A stretch of 64,000 nt of DNA from Nocardioides sp. CER19 (lineage in GTDB: Bacteria; Actinomycetota; Actinomycetes; Propionibacteriales; Nocardioidaceae). The stretch is from the NCBI RefSeq assembly GCF_029846275.1, contig NZ_JARVWS010000001.1:124001-188000 (forward strand). Reading direction: 5' to 3'. Both the position numbers and the translations under genes were made by a program. This document shows, piece after piece, positions 53,290-63,119 of this stretch (its first letter is position 1; each line of letters opens with the position of its first letter). The notes under the pieces were generated by a model that had not been told where the DNA came from, searched no databases, and worked only from the letters and a program-made list of their open reading frames with translations.

Positions 53290-53321
53290 GTGGCCCCTGG
53301 AGCAGGCGCTCCAGGGGCCAC
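53290..53321 (-). terminator. Strong terminator after fadB
   Basis: GTGGCCCCTGGAGC (53290-53303) and its exact complement (53308-53321) form a 14-bp stem with an AGGC loop, 36 bp past the fadB stop. Confidence 0.8.
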
Positions 53322-53357
53322 AAGCCCGAACTCGAGGGGCAGAAACGCCGATCTCGA

Positions 53358-55526
53358 CTAGGCGGGGAAGCCCTCGCCCTTCGCGGCCAGGTCCCGGAGG
53401 TACTGCGTGGGACGCAGCTGCTCGCCGTACTTGTCGGCGAGCTCGTCGGCCCGCTTGATGAAGGCGTCGAGCCCGATCGAGCCGTCGGCCGCCTCGTAGC
53501 CGGTCATGAACTGCGCGGCGCCGCCGAGCGCCGGCGGGAAGCCGATGCCGAAGACGGAGCCGATGTTCGCGTGGGCCGCCGAGGTGAGCACGCCCTCCTC
53601 GAAGCACTTCGCCGTCTCGATCGCCTCACGGACGAGCATCCGCTCGCGCGCGTCCTCGATCGGGATCTGCTGCTCGGCCACCGGGAACAGCCCGGAGAGC
53701 CCCGGCCAGATCGAGCCGCGCTTGCCGTCGACGTACTCGTAGAAGCCGGCGCCCTTGAGCTTGCTCGGACGGCCCGCGTCGATCATGGCGCCGCAGACCT
53801 GCTCGGTGACGGTGAGCTCGTCGATGCCGGCCGCCTCGCGGGTGGTCCGGCCGATCTTGACCATGAGCTCGAGGTTGAGCTCGTCGGCGATCTGGAGCGG
53901 GCCGACCGGGAAGCCGGCGGAGGTGGCGGCGCGCTCGAGGGAGTACGGCGCCAAGCCCTCCTGCAGCATCGCCAGACCCTCCTCGATCTGGGTGCCGATG
54001 ACCCGCGAGGTGTAGAAGCCCCGGGCGTCGTTGACGACGATCGGCGTCTTCTTGATCGCCTGGACGACGTCGTAGGCCTTGGCCAGCGCCTCGTCGGAGG
54101 TCTCCGCGCCGCGGATGATCTCGACCAGCGGCATCTTGTCGACGGGGCTGAAGAAGTGCAGGCCGATGAAGTCGGTCGGACGGTCGATCCCCTTGGCCAG
54201 GTCGGTGATCGGCAGCGTCGACGTGTTCGAGCAGAGCAGCGCACCGGGCGCCAGGTGCGGCGCGACCTCGGCGAAGACCTTCTGCTTGAGCGCGACGTCC
54301 TCGAAGACGGCCTCGACGACGATGTCCGCACCAGCGGCGTCGGCCGGGTCGCCGGTCGCCGTGATCCGGTTGAGGATCTCGTCGGCCTTCTCCTGCGTGA
54401 TCTTGCCGCGGGACACGCCCTTCTCGTTGAGACGGGCGGTGTAGGAGCGGCCCTTCTCGGCAGCCTCGGCCGACACGTCCTTGAGAACGACGTCCACGCC
54501 CGCGCGGGCCAGGACGTAGGCGATCCCCGCACCCATCATCCCGGCGCCGAGCACGACCGCCTTGGTCGGGCGGTAGGTGTCGAAGCCGTCGGGGCGGAGG
54601 GTGCCTGCGTTGATGGCACCGAGGTCGAAGAAGAACGCCTGGATCATGTTCTTCGACTGCTGGCCGGTCACGAGCGACACGAAGTAGCGCGACTCGATGC
54701 GCGTGGCGGTCTCGAAGTCGACCTGGGCGCCCTCGACGGCCGCGGCCAGGATCGCCTTCGGCGCGCGCATGTCGGCCTGCTTCAGCTGGCGGCGCAGGAT
54801 CGGCGGGAACGCCGGCAGGAAGCCGGCGAGGGCCGGGGAGCTCGGCTTGCCGCCGGGCATCTTGTAGCCCGGCTTGTCCCAGGGCTGCTGGGTCTCCTCC
54901 GGGTTGGCCTTGATCCACGCCTTCGCGGCGGGGACGAGCTCGTCCTGGGTCGCGACGAGCTCGTCGACGAGACCCTTCTCCTTGGCCGCGGCGACCTTGA
55001 ACCGGGTGCCCTGGCCGAGGATGTCGGTGAGGGCGGTCATGATGCCGAACATCCGGACCGTGCGGGTCACGCCACCGCCGCCGGGCAGCAGGCCGAGGGT
55101 GACCTCGGGCAAGCCGATCTCGTAGCGGCCGTCGACGGCGATGCGGTGGTTGGTCGCGAGCGCGATCTCGAGGCCGCCGCCGAGCGCGGCGCCGTTGATG
55201 GCGGCCACGACGGGCTTCGGGAAGGTCTCGAGGCGGCGCAGGGTCGCCTTGACGGCCTCGACGGTCTCGAAGATCTGGGCCGCGTCGGCCTTGGTCGCGG
55301 TGACCATGCTCTTGAGGTCGCCACCGGCGAAGAAGGTCTTCTTCGCCGAGGTCACGACGACACCGGTGACGTGGTCGGCCTCGTCGTGCAGGCGGTCGAC
55401 GGCGGCCTTCATCGCGACCGTGTAGGCCTCGTTCATCGTGTTCGCCGACTGGTTCGGGTCGTCGAGCGTGAGCGTGACGATGCCGTCGGCGTCGATGTCG
55501 TACTTGACGGCGCTGTTGTCAGTCAT
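53358..55526 (-). CDS. fadB: Fused enoyl-CoA hydratase/3-hydroxyacyl-CoA dehydrogenase
   Basis: A 722-aa bifunctional beta-oxidation enzyme. The hydratase half has KKTFFAGGDLKSMV and INGAALGGGLEIALATNHRI; the dehydrogenase half has the NAD site AVVLGAGMMGAGIAYVLARAG and the catalytic segment DFIGLHFFSPVDKMPLVEII. It hydrates and then oxidises acyl-CoA intermediates and passes 3-ketoacyl-CoA to the thiolase encoded 29 bp upstream. Confidence 0.92.
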   Translation of the reverse strand: MTDNSAVKYDIDADGIVTLTLDDPNQSANTMNEAYTVAMKAAVDRLHDEADHVTGVVVTSAKKTFFAGGDLKSMVTATKADAAQIFETVEAVKATLRRLETFPKPVVAAINGAALGGGLEIALATNHRIAVDGRYEIGLPEVTLGLLPGGGGVTRTVRMFGIMTALTDILGQGTRFKVAAAKEKGLVDELVATQDELVPAAKAWIKANPEETQQPWDKPGYKMPGGKPSSPALAGFLPAFPPILRRQLKQADMRAPKAILAAAVEGAQVDFETATRIESRYFVSLVTGQQSKNMIQAFFFDLGAINAGTLRPDGFDTYRPTKAVVLGAGMMGAGIAYVLARAGVDVVLKDVSAEAAEKGRSYTARLNEKGVSRGKITQEKADEILNRITATGDPADAAGADIVVEAVFEDVALKQKVFAEVAPHLAPGALLCSNTSTLPITDLAKGIDRPTDFIGLHFFSPVDKMPLVEIIRGAETSDEALAKAYDVVQAIKKTPIVVNDARGFYTSRVIGTQIEEGLAMLQEGLAPYSLERAATSAGFPVGPLQIADELNLELMVKIGRTTREAAGIDELTVTEQVCGAMIDAGRPSKLKGAGFYEYVDGKRGSIWPGLSGLFPVAEQQIPIEDARERMLVREAIETAKCFEEGVLTSAAHANIGSVFGIGFPPALGGAAQFMTGYEAADGSIGLDAFIKRADELADKYGEQLRPTQYLRDLAAKGEGFPA

Positions 55527-55555
55527 CTGGGAGTCTTCCTTACCTGGTCCGGCGC

Positions 55556-56767
55556 TCAGACGAGCTCGACGATCGTGGCGATGCCCATGCCGCCGCCGAC
55601 GCAGAGCGTGGCGAGGCCGCGGCGCTTCCCCTGGCGCTGGAGCTCGTCGACGAGCGTGCCCAGGATGATCGCGCCGGTGGCACCGAGAGGGTGGCCCATG
55701 GCGATGGCGCCACCGTTGACGTTGGTGACGTCGTGGCTGATGCCCATGTCCTTCATGAAGCGCATCGCGACGGCCGCGAACGCCTCGTTGATCTCCCAGA
55801 GGTCGATGTCGTCGGCGGTGAGTCCGGCCTTGGCGAGTGCCTTGCGAGCCGCCGGCGCGGGGCCGGTCAGCATGATCGTCGGGTCGGCGCCGGAGACGGC
55901 GGCCGAGATGATCTTGGCCTTCGGCGTGAGGCCGAGGTCCTGGCCGACCTGCTCGGTGCCGATGAGCATCAGCGCGGAGCCGTCGACGATGCCGGAGGAG
56001 TTGCCGGCGTGGTGGACGTGGTCGATCTTCTCGAGCCAGTGGTACTTCGACAGCGCGACGTCGTCGAAGCCGGCCTCCTGGCCGTGCTGCAGGAACGACG
56101 GCTTGAGGCCGGCGAGGCTCTCCGCGGTCGTGCCCGGGCGGATGAGCTCGTCACGGTCGAGGACGATCTGGCCGTTGATGTCGACGACCGGGACGACGGC
56201 GTCCTTGAAGTAGCCGGCCTCCCACGCCGCCGCCGCACGGCGGTGCGACTCGGCGGCGTAGGTGTCCACGTCGGTGCGGCTGAAGCCCTCCACCGTCGCG
56301 ATGAGGTCGGCGCCGATGCCCTGCGGCACGAAGTCGGTCTGCAGCGCGGTCGCCGGGTCCATCGCCCAGGCGCCGCCGTCCGAGCCCATCGGCACGCGGC
56401 TCATCGACTCGACACCACCGGCCAGGATCAGGTCCTCGAAGCCGCCGCGGACGCGGGACGCCGCCTGGTTCACGGCCTCGAGGCCGGAGGCGCAGAAGCG
56501 GTTGAGCTGGACGCCCGCCGTCGTCTCGGGCAGCCCGGCCTTGAGCGCGGCCGCCTTGGCGATGTCGCCACCCTGGTCCCCGATCGGGCTGACCACGCCG
56601 AGGACGACGTCGTCGATGCGCTCGGTGTCGAGGGACGGGTTGCGCTTGCGCAGCTCGTCGATCAGGCCGACGACGAGGTCGATCGGCTTGGACTCGTGCA
56701 GCCCGCCGGTCGCCTTGCCGCGGCCGCGCGGCGTGCGCAGGTGGTCGTAGATGAATGCTTCAGCCAT
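55556..56767 (-). CDS. fadA: Acetyl-CoA acyltransferase (thiolase)
   Basis: A 403-aa thiolase. Nucleophilic Cys is in [16 protein letters not shown], His in [17 protein letters not shown], second Cys in [12 protein letters not shown]. It cleaves 3-ketoacyl-CoA to acetyl-CoA in the same operon as fadB. AGGAA precedes the ATG. Confidence 0.92.
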   Translation of the reverse strand: MAEAFIYDHLRTPRGRGKATGGLHESKPIDLVVGLIDELRKRNPSLDTERIDDVVLGVVSPIGDQGGDIAKAAALKAGLPETTAGVQLNRFCASGLEAVNQAASRVRGGFEDLILAGGVESMSRVPMGSDGGAWAMDPATALQTDFVPQGIGADLIATVEGFSRTDVDTYAAESHRRAAAAWEAGYFKDAVVPVVDINGQIVLDRDELIRPGTTAESLAGLKPSFLQHGQEAGFDDVALSKYHWLEKIDHVHHAGNSSGIVDGSALMLIGTEQVGQDLGLTPKAKIISAAVSGADPTIMLTGPAPAARKALAKAGLTADDIDLWEINEAFAAVAMRFMKDMGISHDVTNVNGGAIAMGHPLGATGAIILGTLVDELQRQGKRRGLATLCVGGGMGIATIVELV

Positions 56768-56825
56768 CAGATTTCCTGTTCGGGTGATGAGGGTTGCGGC
56801 GTCGTTGGTGTCGGTCGGGACCGGG

Positions 56826-57983
56826 TCAGACGGGTGACGGCAGTGAGCGCGAGATGATCTCCTTCATGATCTCGCTCGTCCCCGCGTAGATCTGTGAGAC
56901 GCGGAGGTCTGCCCAGGCCCGCGCGATCGGGTACTCGTTCATGTAGCCGTACCCGCCGTGCAGCTGCAGGCACATGTCGGCGACCTTCTGGGCGCGCTCG
57001 GAGCACCAGAGCTTGACCATGGCGACGGTCGGGATGTCGAGCTGCTTGTCGAGGTGCAGCCCGATGCACTCGTCGAGGAACGAGCGCGCCACCCGGGCCT
57101 CGGTGGCGATCTCGGCCATCTTGAACTTGGTGTTCTGGAAGGCCCAGATGGGCCGGTTGAACGCGTGCCGCTCGTGCACGTAGCGCAGCGTCTCGTCGAA
57201 GCACATCTCCATGGCGGCGACGTTGGCCACCGCGACGAGCAGGCGCTCCTGCGGCAGCTGCTCCATCAGCTGGATGAAGCCCTGGCCCTCCTCCGTACCG
57301 AGGAGGTTCGTGACCGGGACGCGGACGTCCTCGTAGACCAGCTCGGCGGTGTCCTGGCCCTTCATGCCGATCTTGTCCAGCGCCTTGCCCCGCGAGAAGC
57401 CGGGGGTGTCGGTGGGCACGAGGACGAGGGAGATGCCGGCGGCCGCCTGCTCCGGGTCGGTCTTGACGACGGTGATGACGACGTCGGCCTGCTGCCCGTT
57501 GGTGATGAAGATCTTCGAGCCGTTGATGACGTACTCGTCGCCCTCGCGGATCGCCCTCGTCTTGACGTTCTGCAGGTCGGAGCCGGTGCCGGGCTCGGTC
57601 ATCGCGATCGCGCCGACCGCCTCGCCGGAGGCCATCTTGGGCAGCCAGTGCTGCTTCTGCTCCTCGGTCCCGTAGGCGAGGATGTAGTGGGCGACGATGC
57701 CGTTGTGGAGGCTCACGCCCCACGAGCTGTCGGTGGCCCGGGCCTGCTCCTCGATGAGGATCGCCTCGTGCGCGAACGTGCCACCGCCGCCGCCGTACTC
57801 CTCGGGGATCGAGAGGCAGAGCAGACCGAGGTCGCCCGCCTTGTTCCACAGGTCGCGGTCCACCTGCTTGTTGGCGATGTAGGCGTCGACGTTCGGCTTG
57901 ATCTCCTTCTCGCAGAACGTGCGGGCGAGATCGCGGAAGTCGTCGAGGTCTTGGTTCATCCAGGGCGAGCGACGTGGCGGCAT
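56826..57983 (-). CDS. Long-chain-type acyl-CoA dehydrogenase
   Basis: A 385-aa acyl-CoA dehydrogenase closest in pattern to mitochondrial [22 protein letters not shown] holds the LCAD-position catalytic Glu, then [38 protein letters not shown] and [15 protein letters not shown]; the C-terminal IYAGTSEIM has Ala where medium-chain enzymes have the catalytic Glu. It performs the first step for fadB/fadA downstream. The ATG at 57983 has GGAGG 6 nt upstream. Confidence 0.87.
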   Translation of the reverse strand: MPPRRSPWMNQDLDDFRDLARTFCEKEIKPNVDAYIANKQVDRDLWNKAGDLGLLCLSIPEEYGGGGGTFAHEAILIEEQARATDSSWGVSLHNGIVAHYILAYGTEEQKQHWLPKMASGEAVGAIAMTEPGTGSDLQNVKTRAIREGDEYVINGSKIFITNGQQADVVITVVKTDPEQAAAGISLVLVPTDTPGFSRGKALDKIGMKGQDTAELVYEDVRVPVTNLLGTEEGQGFIQLMEQLPQERLLVAVANVAAMEMCFDETLRYVHERHAFNRPIWAFQNTKFKMAEIATEARVARSFLDECIGLHLDKQLDIPTVAMVKLWCSERAQKVADMCLQLHGGYGYMNEYPIARAWADLRVSQIYAGTSEIMKEIISRSLPSPV

Positions 57984-58030
57984 CGGTTTCCTCCGGAAGG
58001 AACGGCGTCGGTGGACACGGGGCAGCGAGT

Positions 58031-58061
58031 GGTACAACCTGTACCAGGTACAAGGTGTACC
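58031..58061. promoter_or_regulatory. Double TetR operator for the beta-oxidation operon
   Basis: Two 15-bp palindromes, GGTACAACCTGTACC (58031-58045) and GGTACAAGGTGTACC (58047-58061), repeat every 16 bp between the divergent dehydrogenase and TetR genes; the two together also form one larger near-palindrome. Confidence 0.75.
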
Positions 58062-58126
58062 ACCGGGCCACGGACCACGACAAGCGAACTCCGGGTAACG
58101 TGACCCCGCTCACAGGACGGTGGAGG

Positions 58127-58765
58127 ATGACGGAGACGAGACCACGGGGTACGACGCGACGCGCGGCGCTCGTCGCGGCCGCCGTGTCCTGCATCGAGGA
58201 GCTCGGGCCGGGGGTCGGCATGGCCCAGATCGCCGAGCGGGCAGGCGTTCCCCGCCCGCACGTCTACCGGGTGATCGCGAGCAAGGACGAGCTCGACGCC
58301 GAGGTCGGACGGCTGGCCGCCGACATGTTCGTCGAGAAGGTGCGGCCGGCGGTCGCGCAGCCGGCGACCCTGCGCGACACCGTGCACGACGCCGTCGCGG
58401 CGTCGGTCGAGTGGGCCGCGGAGCACCCGAACCTCTACCGGTTCCTCGCCGCCCGTCAGCATGCCCGCGCGGCGACCGGGCCGCGGCAGGGACGGGGCCG
58501 GTTCCTCGAGATGCTGGTCGCGTCGAGCAGCGAGTACCTCCGGCGCACCGGCGGCGACGTCGCCGCCGTGCCCACGGCCGACGGCGTCTTCGCCGGGATC
58601 ATGGGCCTCATCGACGCGAGCATCATCTGGTGGCTCGACCACCAGGACGAGACGCAGCAGCAGGTCGTCGAGCGGGTCGCCCGTCAGGTGACGCTGATCC
58701 AGCAGGACCTGCTGGCCCAGCTCGGCATCAGCGCCGACGACTACTCGGTGCTGGGCCGGCTGTAG
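58127..58765 (+). CDS. TetR-family regulator divergent from the fad operon
   Basis: A 212-aa TetR/AcrR regulator: HTH ALVAAAVSCIEELGPGVGMAQIAERAGVPRPHVYRVIASKDEL in sense (helices in residues ~15-60), then a C-terminal ligand domain. The ATG at 58127 has GGAGG directly against it; an in-frame GTG at 58100 is an alternative. Its last 25 bases overlap the convergent DEAD-box gene. Likely ligand: an acyl-CoA. Confidence 0.85.
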   Translation: MTETRPRGTTRRAALVAAAVSCIEELGPGVGMAQIAERAGVPRPHVYRVIASKDELDAEVGRLAADMFVEKVRPAVAQPATLRDTVHDAVAASVEWAAEHPNLYRFLAARQHARAATGPRQGRGRFLEMLVASSSEYLRRTGGDVAAVPTADGVFAGIMGLIDASIIWWLDHQDETQQQVVERVARQVTLIQQDLLAQLGISADDYSVLGRL

Positions 58766-60144
58766 CCGCGGCCGCGGCGTCGCCGCGACCGGCCACCGCC
58801 GTTGCCCCCGGACCCACCGGACCCACCGGGGCCAGCGGCTCCAGCGGCTCCAGCGGCTCCAGCGGCGCCGTGCGCGCCGCGACCAGGCGTACGCCGACGG
58901 GCCGGCGCCGAGCCGCCCGACCGTCCCCCGCCGGACCGACCAGCGGCCGGCTGCACCGGCGTGGCGACGTACCCGCCCTCGACGAGGGTCCGCTGGCCGG
59001 GCGCGAGCCTGGCGAGGACCGGGTGACGTGGGCCGTCGATGCGGGTGACCGTCGGCTTGATGCCGGCGGCGCGGGTGAGGGCGCGGACGTCCTTGACCTG
59101 GTCGTCGAGCATGAGCGTGATGACGGTGCCGGCGGCACCGGCCCGGGCGGTCCGGCCCGAGCGGTGCAGGTAGGCCTTGTGCTCGGCCGGCGGGTCGGCG
59201 TGGACGACCAGGGCGACGTCGTCGACGTGGATGCCACGGGCGGCGATGTCGGTGGCGACGAGCGTGGTCGCCGCGCCCGAGTGGAACGCCTCCATGTTGC
59301 GGGTGCGGGCGCCCTGGGAGAGGTTGCCGTGCAGCTCGACAGCCGGCGCGCCGGCCTTGTTGAGCTGGCGGGCGAGCGCCTTGGCGCCGTGCTTGGTCCG
59401 GGCGAAGACGACGGTGCGGCCGGGGGCGGTGGCGAGGTCGACCAGCACCGGCAGGCGCTGCTCGCGGCTCAGGTGCAGCACGTGGTGGTCCATCGCGGCC
59501 ACCGGCGACTGCGCGGAGTCCGCCTCGTGGGTCACCGGCTTGACCAGGAACTGCTTGACCAGCACGTCGATGCCCTGGTCGAGCGTCGCGGAGAACAGCA
59601 GCCGCTGGCCGCCGCGCGGGGTCTTCTGCAGCAGCCGGCGTACGGCGGGCAGGAAACCGAGGTCGGCCATGTGGTCGGCCTCGTCGAGGATCGTGATCTC
59701 GACCGCCGACAGGTCGGCGTGGCCCTGGCTGATGAGGTCCTCGAGCCGGCCGGGGCAGGCGAGGACGATGTCCGCGCCGTTGCGCAGGCCCTGGACCTGC
59801 GGGTTCTGGCCGACGCCGCCGAAGACCGTCTGCACGGTCAGGCCGGCCTCCTTGGCGAGCGGGTCGAGCGAGTCCTTGATCTGCGCGACCAGCTCACGGG
59901 TCGGAGCGAGGACGAGCGCGCGCGGCTTGCGCGAGGTCGCCCGAGGGCCGCCGAGCAGGCGGGCGACGAGCGGCAGCAGGAAGGCGTAGGTCTTGCCCGA
60001 GCCGGTGCGGCCGCGGCCGAGGACGTCGCGACCGGCGAGGCTGTCGGGCAGCGTGGCGGCCTGGATCGGGGTCGGGGTGGTGATGCCCTGCTGCTCGAGC
60101 AGGGTGGACAGGCGTGCGGGCACGCCCAGGTCGGTGAACGACAA
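58741..60144 (-). CDS. DEAD-box RNA helicase
   Basis: A 467-aa DEAD-box helicase: Q motif LGVPARLSTLLEQQGITTPTPIQ, Walker A GRGRTGSGKT, then PTRELVAQI, ILDEADHMADLGF (DEAD box), FSATLDQ, and ATDIAARGIHVDDVALVVHAD, HRSGRTARAG. The tail is low-complexity Gly/Ala/Arg (AAGAAGAAGAAGPGG, GRSRRRRGRG), probably RNA-binding. The start is TTG 60144. The role may be ribosome assembly or cold growth. Confidence 0.9.
   Translation of the reverse strand: MSFTDLGVPARLSTLLEQQGITTPTPIQAATLPDSLAGRDVLGRGRTGSGKTYAFLLPLVARLLGGPRATSRKPRALVLAPTRELVAQIKDSLDPLAKEAGLTVQTVFGGVGQNPQVQGLRNGADIVLACPGRLEDLISQGHADLSAVEITILDEADHMADLGFLPAVRRLLQKTPRGGQRLLFSATLDQGIDVLVKQFLVKPVTHEADSAQSPVAAMDHHVLHLSREQRLPVLVDLATAPGRTVVFARTKHGAKALARQLNKAGAPAVELHGNLSQGARTRNMEAFHSGAATTLVATDIAARGIHVDDVALVVHADPPAEHKAYLHRSGRTARAGAAGTVITLMLDDQVKDVRALTRAAGIKPTVTRIDGPRHPVLARLAPGQRTLVEGGYVATPVQPAAGRSGGGRSGGSAPARRRTPGRGAHGAAGAAGAAGAAGPGGSGGSGGNGGGRSRRRRGRGYSRPSTE
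58832..58867. repeat. Four 9-bp tandem repeats in the helicase tail
   Basis: CCAGCGGCT repeated with one variant copy; on the minus strand it encodes the GAA/AAG-type units of the low-complexity tail. Copy-number change would keep frame. Confidence 0.75.
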
Positions 60145-60229
60145 GGGTTCTCAACTTCTCGCGGGATCGTCTCGCCAGAGGAAGGAACCGGCCCGGGTCG
60201 GGCGGGGTGGGCGGGCCGGGGCAAGACGG

Positions 60230-60273
60230 GAACGGCCTCCGCCACGGAGGAGTTTACGTGGCGGAGGCCGTTC
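60230..60273 (-). terminator. Strong terminator after the monooxygenase gene
   Basis: GAACGGCCTCCGCCAC (60230-60245) and its exact complement (60258-60273) form a 16-bp stem with a 12-nt loop, 11 bp past the monooxygenase stop. Confidence 0.8.
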
Positions 60274-60284
60274 GAGACGATTCC

Positions 60285-61838
60285 TCAGGCGAAGGTCAGG
60301 TGGCCGTCGCTGTAGCTCCCCGAGCCGAGCACCTTGAGATCGAGCAGGTAGTTCTGCTTCGCGGCGAAGGGCACGCTGTCGCCCTGGCGCGGCATGTGCG
60401 CCGCCCCGCGCAGCAGGTAGCCCGACTTCATGTCCATCAGCGGGCGCGATCCCGGCACCTCCGGCCGGGCCACGACGAAGCGGTTCGCGCCCCGCTTGTC
60501 CATCTCGCTGATCAGCCCGGCGAACCAGCTCGAGACCAGGTCGGCCTTCAGCGTCCACGAGGCGTTGATGTAGCCGATGGTGAAGGCGAAGTTGGGCACG
60601 CCCGAGAGGAGCGCGCCGCGGTAGGCGGTCGTCTCCGCCGGGTCGAGCGCAACTCCGTCGACGGTCACGTCGATGCCGCCGAAGATCTTGATGTTGAGGC
60701 CGGTCGCGCTGACGACGATGTCAGCGTCGAGGTGCTCGCCCGACTCGAGCGCGATCCCGGTCGGCGTGAACGTGCGGATCCGGTCGGTCGCGATGTCGGC
60801 GCGACGCTCGCGCAGCACCTTCCACAGGTCGCCGTCGGGGACGAAGCAGAGCCGCTGGTCCCACGGGTCGTACGGCGGGGTGAGGTGCCGGTCGGCGTAC
60901 GCCTCGGCCTCGGCCTGCGTGAAGCCGGGGCCGCCGTCGCGGGCGGCGGTGAGCGCGGCCACCTGCTGCTTGCGGATGACCTTCTTGGTCCGCTCCGGCG
61001 CCCGCTGGGCGAACTGGTAGAGCCCCACCGCGAGCGCGATGTTCTCCCACCGGAGGATCTCGTAGTAGGAGAGGGCACGAAGCCGCTTGAACGGCAGGAG
61101 CTTGCGGAACGGCATCCGCCGCAGGCCGCGCCCGACGGGGTCGTTCCCGGGCCGGGACAGGATGTAGGACGGCGTCCGCTGCAGCATGGTGACGTGCCCG
61201 GCGCCCGACTCGGCGAGTGCCGGCACCAGGGTCACCGCCGTCGCGCCGGAGCCGACGATGACGATCCGCTTGCCGGCGTAGTCGAGGTCCTCGGGCCAGA
61301 ACTGCGGGTGGAGGAACGTGCCCTCGAAGTCGTCGACGCCGGGAAACTCGGGCTGGAAGCCCTGCTCGTAGTCGTAGTAGCCGGTGCAGCTCCAGAGGTA
61401 CTGCGAGGTGAGCGTGACCGGCTCGCCGTCGCACTCCGCCTGGATCGTCCAGGTGTCGGTGCCGCTGTCCCACGCGACCGACCGCACCCGGTGCCCGTAG
61501 CGGATCAGCTTGTCGACGCCCTCCTCCTGGGCCGTGGCCGCGAGGTAGTCCTTGATGAGCGGCCCGTCGGCCAGCGTCTGGGTCGACTCCCACGGCCGCC
61601 ACTTGTAGGCGAACGTGAACATGTCCGAGTCCGAGCGGATGCCCGGGTAGCGGAACAGGTCCCAGGTGCCGCCGAGGTCGTCGCGCTGCTCGAGGACGAC
61701 GATCGTCTTGCCGGGGTGCGCGCGGCGCAGGGTGGCGGCGGCGTCGATGCCGGACAGGCCGGCGCCGACGATGACGATGTCGGCGTGCTCGGTGCCGGCG
61801 TGCTCGGTGCCGGGCGGCGTGGTGGACGAAGAGGGCAT
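60285..61838 (-). CDS. Flavin monooxygenase with Baeyer-Villiger motif
   Basis: A 517-aa FAD/NADPH enzyme: FAD site IVIVGAGLSGIDAAATL, NADPH site RIVIVGSGATAVTLVPAL, and FEGTFLHPQFW, which fits the Baeyer-Villiger fingerprint FxGxxxHxxxW exactly. It probably inserts oxygen next to a ketone, as EthA-type enzymes do; substrate unknown. Leaderless ATG: TAGTTT on the minus strand (61850-61845) is 6 nt before it. Confidence 0.87.
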   Translation of the reverse strand: MPSSSTTPPGTEHAGTEHADIVIVGAGLSGIDAAATLRRAHPGKTIVVLEQRDDLGGTWDLFRYPGIRSDSDMFTFAYKWRPWESTQTLADGPLIKDYLAATAQEEGVDKLIRYGHRVRSVAWDSGTDTWTIQAECDGEPVTLTSQYLWSCTGYYDYEQGFQPEFPGVDDFEGTFLHPQFWPEDLDYAGKRIVIVGSGATAVTLVPALAESGAGHVTMLQRTPSYILSRPGNDPVGRGLRRMPFRKLLPFKRLRALSYYEILRWENIALAVGLYQFAQRAPERTKKVIRKQQVAALTAARDGGPGFTQAEAEAYADRHLTPPYDPWDQRLCFVPDGDLWKVLRERRADIATDRIRTFTPTGIALESGEHLDADIVVSATGLNIKIFGGIDVTVDGVALDPAETTAYRGALLSGVPNFAFTIGYINASWTLKADLVSSWFAGLISEMDKRGANRFVVARPEVPGSRPLMDMKSGYLLRGAAHMPRQGDSVPFAAKQNYLLDLKVLGSGSYSDGHLTFA

Positions 61839-61885
61839 GGGCTCAAACTACCTGCGCACCCGAGTTAGCGCGACATGTGTCTCAC

Positions 61886-63064
61886 TTACTTTCCCTCGAG
61901 GGCGACACCGGCGTCGACGAGCGCGTCGACGTCGTCGATCCCCCACGCTGCCAGCGCCGCGCGGGTGTGCGCGCCGGGCACCGCGGCGGGCGGGGCGCCC
62001 AGCGTCGGCGCCGTACGGCTGAACCGCGGAGCGGGCGCGGGCTGGAGCACGCCCTCGTGCTCGACGAGGGTGCCGCGCGCGGACAGGTGCGGGTGCTCGG
62101 CGGCCTCGGTCAGCGTGAGGATCGGCGCCACGCAGGCGTCGGTGCCCTCGAAGGTCTCCGCCCACTCCGCCATCGTGCGCGTCGCGAAGGTGGCCGAGAG
62201 CGTCTCGCGCATCTCGGCGAACCGGGCGAGGTCGTACTGCCCAGGCATCTCCCGCTCACCGAGGTAGGGCGCCAGCCGGGTGCAGAACTCGGCGTAGAAC
62301 TTGCTCTCCAGCGGGCCGACAGCCACGTGCCGGCCGTCGGAGGTGCCGTAGACGTCGTAGAACGGGATGCCGCCGTCGAGCATCCCGCTGACCCGCCGGC
62401 CCGGCTGGTGCGCGCCGGCGGCGACCTGCCCGTAGAACATCGTCTGCAGGTGGGCGGCGCCGTCGACGATCGCCGCGTCGACGACCTGGCCCTTCCCGCT
62501 GACGCGCGCCTCGAGGAGCGCCGCCAGGATCCCGATGACGAGGTACGTCGACCCGCCGCCGAAGTCCCCGAGGAGGTTCATCGGGAAGTGCGGACGCGCG
62601 GGGTCCTGCCCGAGCCCGAAGAGGGCGCCGGCGGTGGCGATGTAGGTGAGGTCGTGGCCGGCGGCCTCGGCGAGCGGGCCGGTCTGCCCCCAGCCGGTCA
62701 TCCGCGCGTAGACGAGGCGCGGGTTGCGGGCCAGGCAGTCGTCGGGCCCGAGACCGAGCCGCTCGGTGACGCCGGGGCGCATGCCCTCGACGAGGACGTC
62801 GGCGCTCTCCACCAGGCGCAGCACGGTCTCGACCGCCTCCGGGCGCTTGAGGTCGAGCGCGACGCTGGGTCGCCCGCGGGTGGTCAGGTCGTGGGGCCCG
62901 CCGCCCAGACCACCGCCGCCCGGACGCTCGACACGGATCACGTCGGCACCGAGGTCGGCGAGGATCTGGCACCCGTGCGGGCCGGGGCCGATGCCCGCGA
63001 TCTCGACGACCTTGACGCCCTGGAGCGGTCCTGTCCCCTGTCCGAGCTGCATGCCGGCGATCAT
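61886..63064 (-). CDS. CaiB/BaiF family, alpha-methylacyl-CoA racemase-like
   Basis: A 392-aa family III CoA transferase-fold protein. AMACR catalytic positions are kept: His in EAAGHDLTYIATAGAL and Asp in MNLLGDFGGGSTYL, with AAIVDGAAHLQTMFYG and FYDVYGTSDGRHVAVGPLESKFY. It should epimerise 2-methyl-branched acyl-CoA, which is needed to degrade sterol side chains or isoprenoid acids. The start could also be ATG 63052, 7 nt after CATGAT. Confidence 0.85.
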   Translation of the reverse strand: MIAGMQLGQGTGPLQGVKVVEIAGIGPGPHGCQILADLGADVIRVERPGGGGLGGGPHDLTTRGRPSVALDLKRPEAVETVLRLVESADVLVEGMRPGVTERLGLGPDDCLARNPRLVYARMTGWGQTGPLAEAAGHDLTYIATAGALFGLGQDPARPHFPMNLLGDFGGGSTYLVIGILAALLEARVSGKGQVVDAAIVDGAAHLQTMFYGQVAAGAHQPGRRVSGMLDGGIPFYDVYGTSDGRHVAVGPLESKFYAEFCTRLAPYLGEREMPGQYDLARFAEMRETLSATFATRTMAEWAETFEGTDACVAPILTLTEAAEHPHLSARGTLVEHEGVLQPAPAPRFSRTAPTLGAPPAAVPGAHTRAALAAWGIDDVDALVDAGVALEGK

Positions 63065-63119
63065 GGCAGAGCGGCTCGGACACGCGACGTGGGCCGGCTC
63101 ACCCTCCTATGATCCGGGC

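Noticed and set aside
61876-61885. GACATGTGTC-like palindrome before the monooxygenase gene as an operator
   Set aside because: Short and imperfect, overlapping the end of the racemase gene; not better than chance.
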